In this document: positions 17,287 through 26,596 of the stretch, piece by piece
Position numbering within the stretch: the first letter of the stretch is position 1
Layout of the letters: the number at the start of each line of letters is the position of its first letter
Source of the DNA: Brumicola pallidula DSM 14239 = ACAM 615
Lineage (GTDB): Bacteria > Pseudomonadota > Gammaproteobacteria > Enterobacterales > Alteromonadaceae
DNA: 64,000 bases
NCBI RefSeq assembly: GCF_000428905.1
Contig: NZ_AUAV01000025.1
Location: 1 to 64,000 of the forward strand
Direction of reading: 5' to 3'
Notes under the pieces: model-generated
What the model was told of the DNA's origin: nothing
The model's input: the letters and a program-made list of their open reading frames with translations, nothing else
Databases searched by the model: none
Position numbers and translations under genes: made by a program

Positions 17287-17441
17287 TATTGTTCCTCTGT
17301 TTAACAATCATCGCGAGTTAACTTATTATTATTGGTTGTTATCAAAAAAAACAACTATCACCGAGAGTTACGTATCGCTATTATTAATCGTTAGTGTTCA
17401 GTTAGTCGTAAAAATTTTACAGTGATAAGAGTATGCGCAAA

Positions 17442-17467
17442 CTAAAAAAAACACAGTGCTTTTTTAG
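17442..17467. repeat. AT-rich inverted repeat in the cysK/moxR divergent spacer
   Basis: CTAAAAAA (17442-17449) and TTTTTTAG (17460-17467) flank a nested CAC-A-GTG core. It lies about 55 bp before the moxR start and 155 bp from the cysK start. It could be an operator or a transcription stop for a leader; neither is shown. Confidence 0.35.
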
Positions 17468-17521
17468 CTATATGTTATTTTTATTTAACTTAATCAATAA
17501 AAACAAAAGTTGAGGGATCCC

Positions 17522-18358
17522 ATGGGGTTTACTGGTACCAAGAATTATATTGCGAGTAAAGAGCTACAGCTGGCAGTAAATGCAGCAATTACACTAGAAA
17601 AGCCGCTTCTCATTAAAGGTGAGCCGGGCACGGGTAAAACAATGTTGGCCGAAGAGTTATCTGCTTCACTGGGCGCAGATTTATTGCAATGGCACATAAA
17701 ATCAACAACTAAGGCGCAGCAGGGATTGTACGAATATGATGCAGTGTCACGTTTACGTGATTCGCAGTTAGGCGATGCGCGCGTTCATAATATCGGCAAT
17801 TACATTGTTAAAGGTAAATTATGGCAAGCGTTCACAGCAGAAAAACGTCCTGTACTGTTAATTGATGAAATTGATAAAGCGGATATTGAGTTTCCAAATG
17901 ATTTGTTACTAGAACTCGATAAAATGGAATTCTTTGTATATGAAACACAAGAAAGAATTGTGGCTAAGCAGCGTCCGATTGTCATAATTACCTCCAACAA
18001 CGAGAAAGAATTACCTGACGCATTCCTTCGCCGTTGTTTCTTTCATTATATTCAATTTCCTGAAAGAGAAGAGATGACCCAGATCCTTGATGTGCATTTC
18101 CCTAATATTAAGAAAGACTTGCTTGAAAAAGCGCTGACATCATTTTTCCAAATTAGGGATGTTGGTGGTATCAAGAAGAAACCGTCTACATCAGAGTTAA
18201 TTGATTGGTTAAAATTATTAGTAGCTGACGATATTCCTGCTTCGGTATTACAAGACAACGATGCAAAGAATGCTCTACCTCCGCTATACGGTGCCTTGTT
18301 GAAAAATGAGCAAGATATACACCTATTTGAAAAGCTTATGTTTATGGCCCGACGTTAA
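17522..18358 (+). CDS. MoxR-family AAA+ ATPase
   Basis: This 278-residue ATPase has Walker A GEPGTGKT (about 34-41), Walker B LLIDEIDKAD and sensor-1 region VIITSNNEKELPDAFLRR. MoxR ATPases act as chaperones that insert cofactors or assemble complexes, usually with a VWA-domain partner. That partner is encoded next, overlapping by one base (TAATG), so the pair is almost certainly co-translated. I chose ATG 17522 with GAGGGA upstream over the in-frame TTG at 17510. No obvious target (dehydrogenase, CO dehydrogenase or sulfatase) is adjacent, so the substrate is unknown. Confidence 0.9.
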   Translation: MGFTGTKNYIASKELQLAVNAAITLEKPLLIKGEPGTGKTMLAEELSASLGADLLQWHIKSTTKAQQGLYEYDAVSRLRDSQLGDARVHNIGNYIVKGKLWQAFTAEKRPVLLIDEIDKADIEFPNDLLLELDKMEFFVYETQERIVAKQRPIVIITSNNEKELPDAFLRRCFFHYIQFPEREEMTQILDVHFPNIKKDLLEKALTSFFQIRDVGGIKKKPSTSELIDWLKLLVADDIPASVLQDNDAKNALPPLYGALLKNEQDIHLFEKLMFMARR

Positions 18359-19539
18359 TGTTAATCGAATTCTTCTTTAAATTACGTGAATATCGATTAA
18401 AGACGAGTATTACTGAATGGTTAGATTTAGTGAATGCGCTTGACCATGATGTTGTACATGCGGATATTGAAGGTTTCTACTTTTTAGCACGCACCGTATT
18501 AGTGAAAGACGAAAATCAATACGACAAATTTGATAAAGCCTTTGCCGATTATTTTAAGGGCGTGCAATCGATTAATTTGTTCGATAAAGAAATTCCAGAG
18601 GATTGGTTGCGATCCGAAATGGAGAAGTTCTTAAGCGATGAAGAGAAGAAAAAAATTGAGGCACTTGGTGGCCTTGATAAGTTAATGGAAACCTTGCAGG
18701 AGCGCTTAAAAGAACAAGAAAAACGACACCAAGGCGGCAGTAAGTGGATTGGTACAGGAGGCACATCACCCTTTGGGGCGAATGGCCATAACCCCGAAGG
18801 TGTGCGGATTGGTCAAGATAAAAACCGTAACTTTTCCGCCGTTAAGGTGTGGGATAAACGCCAATTCAAAAATCTGTCTAGTGACGTTGAAATAGGTACG
18901 CGTAACATTAAAGTTGCGCTTCGTCGATTACGCAAGTTTGCTCGTACGGGCGCAAGTGAAGAGCTAGATATAAAAGACACTATTAGTTCGACAGCCCGAA
19001 ATGCGGGTTACTTAGACTTGAAGATGGCACCTGAACGTCACAATGCTATTAAACTTTTGTTATTCTTTGATGTGGGTGGCTCGATGGACGCGCACATTAA
19101 GCGTTGTGAAGAGCTCTTTTCAGCGGTGCACACGGAGTTTAAGCATATTGAGTTTTTCTATTTTCATAATTGTATTTATGAAGGTGTATGGAAAGATAAT
19201 CAAAGGCGAGGACAGCAAACCATGGATGTTTATCAAATAATTCATAAATATGGTACTGACTACAAAGCTATATTCGTGGGTGATGCGACCATGGGGCCAT
19301 ATGAAATTACCTATCCTGGAGGCAGTGTCGAACATTGGAATGAAGAAACAGGTGCGGTATGGATGGAGCGTCTTTTAAATCATTTTGAGCATGCTGTTTG
19401 GTTAAATCCACAACCCAAACCATATTGGCATTATCACGCTTCATTGCAGATTATGCAGGAGCTGATGAAAAACCGAATGTACCCACTAACGGTAGATGGT
19501 TTAACTGAGTCAATAAAAACCTTGTTGAAAAAGGCGTAA
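18358..19539 (+). CDS. VWA-domain protein, CoxE-like
   Basis: This 393-residue protein is the partner of the MoxR ATPase. The N-terminal 150 residues are charged and helical with a Glu/Lys-rich segment (about 90-125). A Gly-rich linker (GTGGTSPFGANGHNPEG, about 137-153) follows. The C-terminal half is a CoxE-type von Willebrand A domain whose metal site begins FFDVGGSMD, with Gly replacing the first Ser of the classical DxSxS motif, a variant I associate with this family. Such proteins dock the ATPase onto its client. The start codon overlaps the moxR stop. No membrane segment is seen, so it is cytosolic. Confidence 0.87.
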   Translation: MLIEFFFKLREYRLKTSITEWLDLVNALDHDVVHADIEGFYFLARTVLVKDENQYDKFDKAFADYFKGVQSINLFDKEIPEDWLRSEMEKFLSDEEKKKIEALGGLDKLMETLQERLKEQEKRHQGGSKWIGTGGTSPFGANGHNPEGVRIGQDKNRNFSAVKVWDKRQFKNLSSDVEIGTRNIKVALRRLRKFARTGASEELDIKDTISSTARNAGYLDLKMAPERHNAIKLLLFFDVGGSMDAHIKRCEELFSAVHTEFKHIEFFYFHNCIYEGVWKDNQRRGQQTMDVYQIIHKYGTDYKAIFVGDATMGPYEITYPGGSVEHWNEETGAVWMERLLNHFEHAVWLNPQPKPYWHYHASLQIMQELMKNRMYPLTVDGLTESIKTLLKKA

Positions 19540-19611
19540 GTTACCTGCTATTCGTTGCATACTGGCGGGTTAAGCTTGTATCATTAGGCGCACTTAATAC
19601 AGGAAAGCCAA

Positions 19612-20349
19612 ATGTTAAAACGTCTTAATAAATATATCAGTGACTCTGGTTTTTGTTCACGCCGTGAAGCGGATGCCTTAATTGAAAAAGGCAGTGTTGA
19701 AGTTAATGGCGTAGTGCCTGAATTAGGAACCAAAGTAAGTTTAGATGACAAAGTAACGGTTAATGGCAAATTGATTGAAGCGGTTGCTGAAGATAAAACG
19801 GATCGTGTTTATCTTGCTTACAACAAGCCAGTAGGGATAACGTGCACTACTGAACGCAAAGTGCAAGGTAACATCATCGATGCTATTGGCTTTGCGACCA
19901 GAATATTCCCGATTGGTCGTTTGGATAAACCGTCGGAAGGCTTGATATTGCTGACTAGTGATGGGGACATCGTAAACAAGATTTTGCGTGCTGAAAACGC
20001 GCATGAAAAACATTATCGTGTGATTGTAAATAGAGTCGTTTCAGATGATTTTATTAGCAAAATGTCATCTGGTATACCCATATTGGATACTGTCACAAAA
20101 CCCTGTGAACTAAGGCGAGCCGGGAAATTTGGTTTCGATATTATCTTAACGCAAGGTCTAAATCGTCAAATCCGTCGCATGTGTGAATACTTAGGCTATG
20201 AGGTTACACGCTTGACTCGCAAGCGTATTATGCACGTGAGTTTAAGCGGAATTAAGCCAGGTCAATATCGACATCTAACGGAGGCGGAAATGACCCAGAT
20301 GAATATAGCATTGGAATGCTCTACTAAGACGTTTACTCAGGCTCAATAA
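19612..20349 (+). CDS. rluF: 23S rRNA pseudouridine synthase, RluF-like
   Basis: This 245-residue RsuA/RluB/E/F-family enzyme isomerises uridine in 23S rRNA. An N-terminal S4 RNA-binding domain (LNKYISDSGFCSRREAD, residues 5-21) leads into the catalytic domain with Asp105 in PIGRLDKPSEG. QGLNRQIRRMCEYLGYEV is the family signature near the C-terminus. I name it RluF because DIVNKILRAENAHEK and RKRIMHVSLSGI match E. coli RluF closely from memory. E. coli RluF targets U2604 of 23S rRNA. AGGA lies about six bases before the ATG. It converges on the MATE gene with only eight bases between the stops. Confidence 0.87.
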   Translation: MLKRLNKYISDSGFCSRREADALIEKGSVEVNGVVPELGTKVSLDDKVTVNGKLIEAVAEDKTDRVYLAYNKPVGITCTTERKVQGNIIDAIGFATRIFPIGRLDKPSEGLILLTSDGDIVNKILRAENAHEKHYRVIVNRVVSDDFISKMSSGIPILDTVTKPCELRRAGKFGFDIILTQGLNRQIRRMCEYLGYEVTRLTRKRIMHVSLSGIKPGQYRHLTEAEMTQMNIALECSTKTFTQAQ

Positions 20350-20357
20350 TAGCGGCC

Positions 20358-21740
20358 TTAAGCAAACGCTTTAACATCATTCGCTACGCGTTTTTGGATA
20401 ACGCTTACGCGCCAATACATTAATATTGCAGCGCAACTTAGGCCAGAAATAAAGCCTATCCAAAAGCCTTTAGCCGCCATTGCAGGAAACAACCAATCGG
20501 TTAGACCAAGCACAACACCAACGGGCAGTCCGACTAACCAATACGACACAAAACTCAATATCAACATGGCTTTTGTGTCTTTGTATCCGCGTAATGCGTT
20601 AGCGGAGACAACCTGAATGCCATCGCTGAGCTGAAATAAAGCAGCGAAGAATAAGAGACTAGACGCCATTAGAATGACATCTGTATTCTCAGTATATAGC
20701 GCCGATATTCTAGCACCCAAAATTACGGTCATCGTTGCCGTAAATAAGGCAATAAAAATTGCGCATACAAGGGCACAATACACCGATATTTTAGCCTTTA
20801 GCGCATCTTCCTTACCCACGGTATAGCCAATACGAATAGCTAGCGCCATGCCAATACTCATAGGTAACATAAACATCAATGAAGAAAAATTCAGGGCGAT
20901 TTGATGTGAGGCAACAACCTCAGCGCCAAAACGAGCAAGTAACAAGGCAACGACGCCAAATAGAGAGACTTCAAACACAATAGTGAAGGCGATGGGTAAG
21001 CCAATTTTTAACTGGGTCAACTGTAAGTCGAGTTTTGGCCAATGAAACTTGGTGAACAACTCATATTTTTTTAATTTCTTGGCCACCATCATATACAGCA
21101 ATGTTACAAACGCCATTATGTAAATAACAAGTAAAGTGGCAATACCACATCCAGCACCACCCATTTGGGGAACGCCAAACAAGCCGTTAATGAAAATGTA
21201 ATTTGCCGGAATGTTAACCAGTAAACCAGCAAACATGATGATCATAGTGGGGCGTGTACTGGATAAACCCTCACAACAGTTGCGTAAACTTTGATACAGC
21301 GCAAACCCGGGAGCGGCGAGCAAAATATAGATAATATAGTCGACCGTTATGGACCTTACATCGCTCTCCATTTCAATATTTGCTAACAGTGGCGATATAA
21401 CAAAAACAAACAGCAACGCCAATACGCTTAGCATGAGTGATAACCAAATACATTGATGAAGTGCGTTTGCCACTTTGTTGGTTTGATTGCTCCCTTGTAA
21501 ACGGCTTATTATCGGCGACAGTCCCAATGTGACGCCTTGAATAAACATTAATATAGGCATAGTAATACTGAATCCAATAGCAACGGCTGCCATATCAGTA
21601 TAGCTATATCGGCCAGCCATGATGGTGTCTGATACGCCCATTAATGTCTGTGTGACTTGTGCTATCAGCAAAGGCCACGCCAGAGTAAACAGCGATTTCA
21701 TTTCTGTAAGGAAGGCTTGTTTGGTAATTGTTTGGCTCAA
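20358..21740 (-). CDS. MATE family multidrug efflux pump (NorM-like)
   Basis: This 460-residue inner-membrane antiporter has about 12 predicted helices and NorM landmarks: LAWPLLIAQVTQTLMGVSDT, then MAGRYSYTDMAAVAIG near residues 41-56. NorM proteins export cationic drugs using Na+ or H+ gradients. The extended frame begins at TTG 21740 without a clear ribosome-binding site; the in-frame ATG at residue 14 also fits, since NorM proteins usually start about seven residues before this first helix. The upstream subtilase transcript is terminated at 21790-21818, so it has its own promoter. Confidence 0.88.
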   Translation of the reverse strand: MSQTITKQAFLTEMKSLFTLAWPLLIAQVTQTLMGVSDTIMAGRYSYTDMAAVAIGFSITMPILMFIQGVTLGLSPIISRLQGSNQTNKVANALHQCIWLSLMLSVLALLFVFVISPLLANIEMESDVRSITVDYIIYILLAAPGFALYQSLRNCCEGLSSTRPTMIIMFAGLLVNIPANYIFINGLFGVPQMGGAGCGIATLLVIYIMAFVTLLYMMVAKKLKKYELFTKFHWPKLDLQLTQLKIGLPIAFTIVFEVSLFGVVALLLARFGAEVVASHQIALNFSSLMFMLPMSIGMALAIRIGYTVGKEDALKAKISVYCALVCAIFIALFTATMTVILGARISALYTENTDVILMASSLLFFAALFQLSDGIQVVSANALRGYKDTKAMLILSFVSYWLVGLPVGVVLGLTDWLFPAMAAKGFWIGFISGLSCAAILMYWRVSVIQKRVANDVKAFA

Positions 21741-21789
21741 GATGACGTGTCAGTTAGAATTTTCGCCAATGCTACCACATTATTTAGGC

Positions 21790-21818
21790 AAAAAAAGAGC
21801 CACGACATAGTGACTCTT
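21790..21818 (-). terminator. Rho-independent terminator of the subtilase gene
   Basis: On the minus strand AAGAGTCAC pairs with GTGGCTCTT (nine pairs, one G-U) around a short TATGTC loop and is followed by a run of T. It lies 40 bp after the subtilase stop and before the MATE start. Confidence 0.85.
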
Positions 21819-21857
21819 TACTTTACTCCTGGTTCAACGTAATAAGCCACCATCGCG

Positions 21858-24800
21858 TTAGTGGTTATTTTTGTTATCTAGGCTAAACAGCCTTCTAACC
21901 AACAAGATAGGAATTAATAAAAATACCAGTGTTCCCATCGAGCCTCCACCGCTGCTAGAAGACGGCACTGCTGTTACGGTTATACTGACTGCTTGGCTAA
22001 CCTGATTAATGCCATCCGAAGCAACCACATCAAATCGCAATGTGGTTGGGCTTGATGGTGCGTTGCGAGTCAATACTGTGCCCCTTTGGCCATCAATAGT
22101 CACGCTAACGCTATCGTTTTCCGGATCACTGCTGGTTACGCTCACCGTGTAGCTTTGTCCAGCTGTGACTGATGTGGGCGCCGACACAGTAATTGCAGGT
22201 GCTTCATTGTTGCCAATGCTCACTGCCACCCTTGCAGTATCAATATTACCTTGTGGGTCCTGCACGCTTACTTCGAGTGTAGCGACTTGGGGTTCCTCAA
22301 CAGATGGCGCAGTAAAACCAACTGTCGCAGATGTCGTATTGGTTAGTGTGCCACTCGGACCGTCAACTTGACGCCAAGTAAAGGTTATCGCTTCATCATT
22401 AGGTTCGACCGCAACAGCTGTGATATTGATCGTTTGCGTTTCAATCACAGCAGCAGTTGCGTTGTTAGAACCATCAATAGTGACAGTCGGTGGAGCGTCG
22501 AGTTGAATAACGCTAGATAACATGGATGTTTCGACTTGTGCAGCCTGAATATTCGTAACATCGGACGTAATTGAAAAGCGTAGGTCTTGATCAGTGATGC
22601 TTGATGTTGGAATGAGTTCAAAAGTAATGATCTGATTTCCAACCTCAGCAGCCTGTTTGGTAATATTCCAATTTACCTCATTACCGGAAAAAGCACCACC
22701 TTGCCCCACAGAGTTTGCATCCAAACTAAAGCCAGAAGGTATTGGCAGGGTAATATCATAATTACGGTTTTCTGGTGAAGATGTGCCTTTGACCAGAATA
22801 TGAAACTCAGTGTTCTCACCAATATTAATAAAACTAGCAGCGGAGCGTAGTTCAACGTCTTGGCCGCCTTTGGTCAAATTAACCAGACTAACACCAGAGT
22901 CATCTGGAGCCCCTGCATTTCCAAACGCAACAATGCCATAAAACTTATCCTCTGTTTGTGCATCACCTAAGTCCCAATTTGCCCGCATATCAAAAGCATT
23001 ACCAGCAGACACGCTGGAGGGGGCTGAGAACGAAAGGGATGTGTCATCTGTACTCTGATTAACAGCCGCATAAAACAGATTATAGGTGTCTGCTTGCCCT
23101 GCAATTCCAGCTTCATAGTTTTGTACCATTACCCAGTATTTTCCAAGCGATAACTCTGTCGTGTCAATGTATTCAATAGAACCACTTGTTGTGCTACGAA
23201 TAACGACTTCGACTTCCTCAGGAATACCATTACCGTTGGCATCAAAAACTAAATAAAGGTCGATATCAGTGGCGCTGCTTTGAGTAATTTGCGCAACAAT
23301 CCTTTGATGACTCGAATCGACATCAAATTCAAACAAATTAACCCCTTGTTGAACATCGTCAAAGGCGGCTGCGGGTGTCGAATCTTGCAATATCTGGCCA
23401 TTTACTTCATTCGCTTTGGTAAACCCAAGCGTTGTCGCTCTGAAGCTATTTTGTGTTTTACTTTTAATGTTTTTGACTAAATACGAATCAGCTAAGCGAC
23501 CCGCAACTATGCTTAACAACTCGGGTATTGAACCCGCAGTCGGAAATACTGATACAGGTAGATGTAAATCGGGCTGACCATTAGCTGTCATTGTAACAGC
23601 ACCAAACAGCCAATCTGCACTACTTGCATTGGTTACATCAATAGTGGTGGTAATGATCTGTGTTTCGCCTGCGTTTAAACTAAAAGATGCCGGTGTGCTC
23701 GTAATTTGAATGTTAGGTGAAAGAGTCTCGCTATTTACATTCCATGTACCTGATTTAGCTGCAGTAAACGTTCGACTCCAAACACAGGTATTAGCGCATT
23801 GGTTATCCGTAATGCTCGGTAAATTAAGTGCACGCGGTTCGCCTCCAATATTGGGATCAGCCGCTGCATAGTTTGCTGCGGTCTCATCCATAATAAGTCC
23901 AGCCTCGACAGCCTTATCAACTTGCACTCGACCAGAGCCTGAATCAAACCAATCAGCGTTGGTCACAGCATCTTCTTTTTTTACTGTTCTTGAAGCTGTC
24001 ATACTTAAAGCTGAACGGATATTGTCTGGTGTCCACGCTGGCCGAGCAGCTTTAACTAAGGCCGCAGAACCAGCGACATGTGGACTAGACATTGAAGTTC
24101 CTGACAAATAATTGAAATCACCTGCCGATGGCTCGTGTCCATCATGCCCGAATTGTTGGTCAGCCCAAGCAGCATAAATTTGCACACCGGGACCACCGAT
24201 CGCGGGTGCTAGTGTGCTAATACTGTTATTCGGACCTTTTGAAGAAAACCCGGCCAACACATCTTGTCGTTGCGGATTAATAACAATGTTGCCAGATGAA
24301 GCTGTTATTGTTGCAACATGATTACTGCCAAAAGCTAACCAATTTCGCAACAACGATGCTTGTGCAGATTGAAGATGGATGCCGGCAACAACATACTGAT
24401 CGTTCGCTAAGTTGTCTGAACCACCAACCACGTTTCCTAATACATAGCCGCCAGCACCGCCATCTCTGACATTCACTGCTTTTTGCACGCGTGCTATTTC
24501 GCCTCGGTCACAAACCACAATTTGCCCACTAAAAGTACCTGCAGGAAACGCCTCTAAACATTGTGCTGGATCATTGTTAGGATCATTTGGGTTACTAAAA
24601 TCACCAGCATAGACAATAGGTGCAGTAATCCCCGGCGAATTACTGGTACCGGTCAATGAACCTAGATTTGTATTACCACCCGAAAAATTAGTTAACTGTT
24701 TTTGATAACTAATTGAGCGCCCATGCTCAGAGGCAGCCACAGCGGTATACCATGGTGCATGTTTTACCGTAGAGCCCGCACTTGGACCGCTATTACCTGC

Positions 24801-25991
24801 AGATGTAGCTACAAAAATACCTGCATTTTGTGCAGCAAGAAAGGCCACTTCGGTAGAGCTATTCCAAGGTTGACCGCCACCACTAATTGAGTAGTTGATG
24901 ATATCAACTTGATCTTGGATCGCATCTTCTATGGCTGCATTAATTGCCGCACCGGAACAATCTCCATAAGTGTCTCCTGCATCTTCCCGTCCGCCCCAGC
25001 ATACTTGGTAACTAATGATGTTGGCACGGGGCGCAACACCCGATATTCTATCAAACACAAAGCCAGTTGCTATACCATCGCTCTCTATAGCCCCAAGTTC
25101 GGGCAAAGATTCGGGTGTATTAAACAGTATATTACCTGCTACAGTGCTCGCTACATGCGAACCATGACCACCATAATCTTCACCATTACGTGGCAAACCA
25201 ATACCAAAAACATCGGTGTCTGCATATTCATCTGTGATCACGGTATAGCTATAAACACCAATGAGTTTACTGTTACATAAATTACTAAAGTTACCTGCAC
25301 AGTCACCTAAATATACCTCCGAACCGAAGGGGTTAATATGCAGGTATCCGTCTCCCGCGACGGCTGAAAATGATGGGTGGTCAGTATTAATACCTGAGTC
25401 AATAATACCCACTACAACACCTTCACCATAAGTACCAACACCGCTTTCTTGTGCTGCACCACTCCAAACTGCGGGGGCACCGATAAGACTCGGACCTGTA
25501 TCGGTGTCAAGCGTGTAAATACGGTCTTTGACTACCTTTAATACACCCGGGAGTTGCGATATTGCACTTGCTTGGTCTTGACTTACCTTTATTGCAAAAC
25601 CATTAAATGCAAGTTTATAGACTAAAGTGGGCTCAACGTTGACTACTTGTTTTTTTAACAATGCTAAAAATTGGTCATGCTTCGATGTTAGATAGCGGGA
25701 ATAGGATTCAACTGCGGGGGTATCCAACTGTAATTTTCGGTTGTTTGGTTTTGTCGCCGCGTAGTTTTCTGTGCCACCCTCATACAATGCTATCGGCGCG
25801 TCAGCCAAATGCACTAGGTAAAGATGTCGACCTGTCGTATCCTGCGGATTGTGAATAAATGAGGCTGCTGTTAAGTAGCTGGGCGCTGTTTGTTTTTGCA
25901 CAGACTGCCCATCTTTGTCGTTAAAACCATGCGCCATGAAAGGGCTTGTCGAGATAGCAGCTAAGATTATTAACGTGAATTTATTGTTCAA
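21858..25991 (-). CDS. Secreted subtilisin-like protease (S8) with PA domain and GlyGly-CTERM tail
   Basis: From TTG 25991, with GGAGG five bases upstream, the product has 1377 residues and a clean signal peptide (NNKFTLIILAAISTS). The annotated-length ATG at 26033 adds 14 residues and has no ribosome-binding site. Counting from that ATG: an inhibitor-like propeptide spans about 70-175, Asp212 is in IIDSGINTDHPSF, His290 in GGHGSHVAS and Ser647 in SGTSMSSPHVAG. A PA domain is inserted at about 470-580. A fibronectin-like region, a DVD-type prepeptidase C-terminal domain and two PKD/Ig-like domains follow. The tail SSSSGGGSMG, a hydrophobic helix and VRR form a GlyGly-CTERM signal. Secretion by type II and rhombosortase processing are inferred. 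Confidence 0.9.
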   Translation of the reverse strand: MNNKFTLIILAAISTSPFMAHGFNDKDGQSVQKQTAPSYLTAASFIHNPQDTTGRHLYLVHLADAPIALYEGGTENYAATKPNNRKLQLDTPAVESYSRYLTSKHDQFLALLKKQVVNVEPTLVYKLAFNGFAIKVSQDQASAISQLPGVLKVVKDRIYTLDTDTGPSLIGAPAVWSGAAQESGVGTYGEGVVVGIIDSGINTDHPSFSAVAGDGYLHINPFGSEVYLGDCAGNFSNLCNSKLIGVYSYTVITDEYADTDVFGIGLPRNGEDYGGHGSHVASTVAGNILFNTPESLPELGAIESDGIATGFVFDRISGVAPRANIISYQVCWGGREDAGDTYGDCSGAAINAAIEDAIQDQVDIINYSISGGGQPWNSSTEVAFLAAQNAGIFVATSAGNSGPSAGSTVKHAPWYTAVAASEHGRSISYQKQLTNFSGGNTNLGSLTGTSNSPGITAPIVYAGDFSNPNDPNNDPAQCLEAFPAGTFSGQIVVCDRGEIARVQKAVNVRDGGAGGYVLGNVVGGSDNLANDQYVVAGIHLQSAQASLLRNWLAFGSNHVATITASSGNIVINPQRQDVLAGFSSKGPNNSISTLAPAIGGPGVQIYAAWADQQFGHDGHEPSAGDFNYLSGTSMSSPHVAGSAALVKAARPAWTPDNIRSALSMTASRTVKKEDAVTNADWFDSGSGRVQVDKAVEAGLIMDETAANYAAADPNIGGEPRALNLPSITDNQCANTCVWSRTFTAAKSGTWNVNSETLSPNIQITSTPASFSLNAGETQIITTTIDVTNASSADWLFGAVTMTANGQPDLHLPVSVFPTAGSIPELLSIVAGRLADSYLVKNIKSKTQNSFRATTLGFTKANEVNGQILQDSTPAAAFDDVQQGVNLFEFDVDSSHQRIVAQITQSSATDIDLYLVFDANGNGIPEEVEVVIRSTTSGSIEYIDTTELSLGKYWVMVQNYEAGIAGQADTYNLFYAAVNQSTDDTSLSFSAPSSVSAGNAFDMRANWDLGDAQTEDKFYGIVAFGNAGAPDDSGVSLVNLTKGGQDVELRSAASFINIGENTEFHILVKGTSSPENRNYDITLPIPSGFSLDANSVGQGGAFSGNEVNWNITKQAAEVGNQIITFELIPTSSITDQDLRFSITSDVTNIQAAQVETSMLSSVIQLDAPPTVTIDGSNNATAAVIETQTINITAVAVEPNDEAITFTWRQVDGPSGTLTNTTSATVGFTAPSVEEPQVATLEVSVQDPQGNIDTARVAVSIGNNEAPAITVSAPTSVTAGQSYTVSVTSSDPENDSVSVTIDGQRGTVLTRNAPSSPTTLRFDVVASDGINQVSQAVSITVTAVPSSSSGGGSMGTLVFLLIPILLVRRLFSLDNKNNH

Positions 25992-26596
25992 ACGAACCTC
26001 CGAGGATACTGATTTGACGAAAATTAAATTCATCGCCGCTTATTTTGTAACGTAGTTCACTACTTATTTTGTGACTTTTTTTCTAACGTTAAGTTATAAA
26101 TTTTATTTTATAACTTTATTTTAGAGAGAAGTGTAAGCGTTTTATACATTTAACATTTTCATCCTAGCAACATTAGTTTACAAACAAACATATTCGTAGT
26201 GCTTTGTTATTTTTTGCGACAACTAAGTGGCTGCGCATCTAAATCGCTGTGTAATGACTAAATACGGAACCATGAATAGAATAAAAATACAGTGATAGTT
26301 TTCACGTTTCCGGCTTTATTAAAAGTGTATCGGCAGCACAATATGACGTCTACAGTTTTTATTTTTAGTCCCAAACAGGAACAAAATCCGACGCAAGAGT
26401 CTACCCACATGTTGACGTTATATTGCTTGCATTATTTTACGCAAATTTAGCAAATTTTTAACAAATAGGATAATTCATTCAAAAAGTCTCCAAAAATAGG
26501 GGTTTTATAATTAGTCGTTTGCAAAATACGAAAGAAATAGCAAAAAAGAAGATCCCACTATTAACTAACATAGAGCCTGATTATAGAATCTAATGG
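25992..26596. other. Divergent regulatory region between subtilase and bkd operon
   Basis: About 600 bp of AT-rich DNA with no supported ORF. It must hold promoters for both directions. TTGACG at about 26412-26417 is a -35-like box toward the bkd operon, but a good -10 partner is not evident. The inverted repeat at 26091-26116 is listed separately. Confidence 0.5.
26091..26116. promoter_or_regulatory. 10-bp perfect inverted repeat upstream of the subtilase
   Basis: AAGTTATAAA (26091-26100) and TTTATAACTT (26107-26116) are separated by TTTTAT. It lies about 100 bp upstream of the likely subtilase start. It could be an operator or an AT-rich promoter element. Confidence 0.35.
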
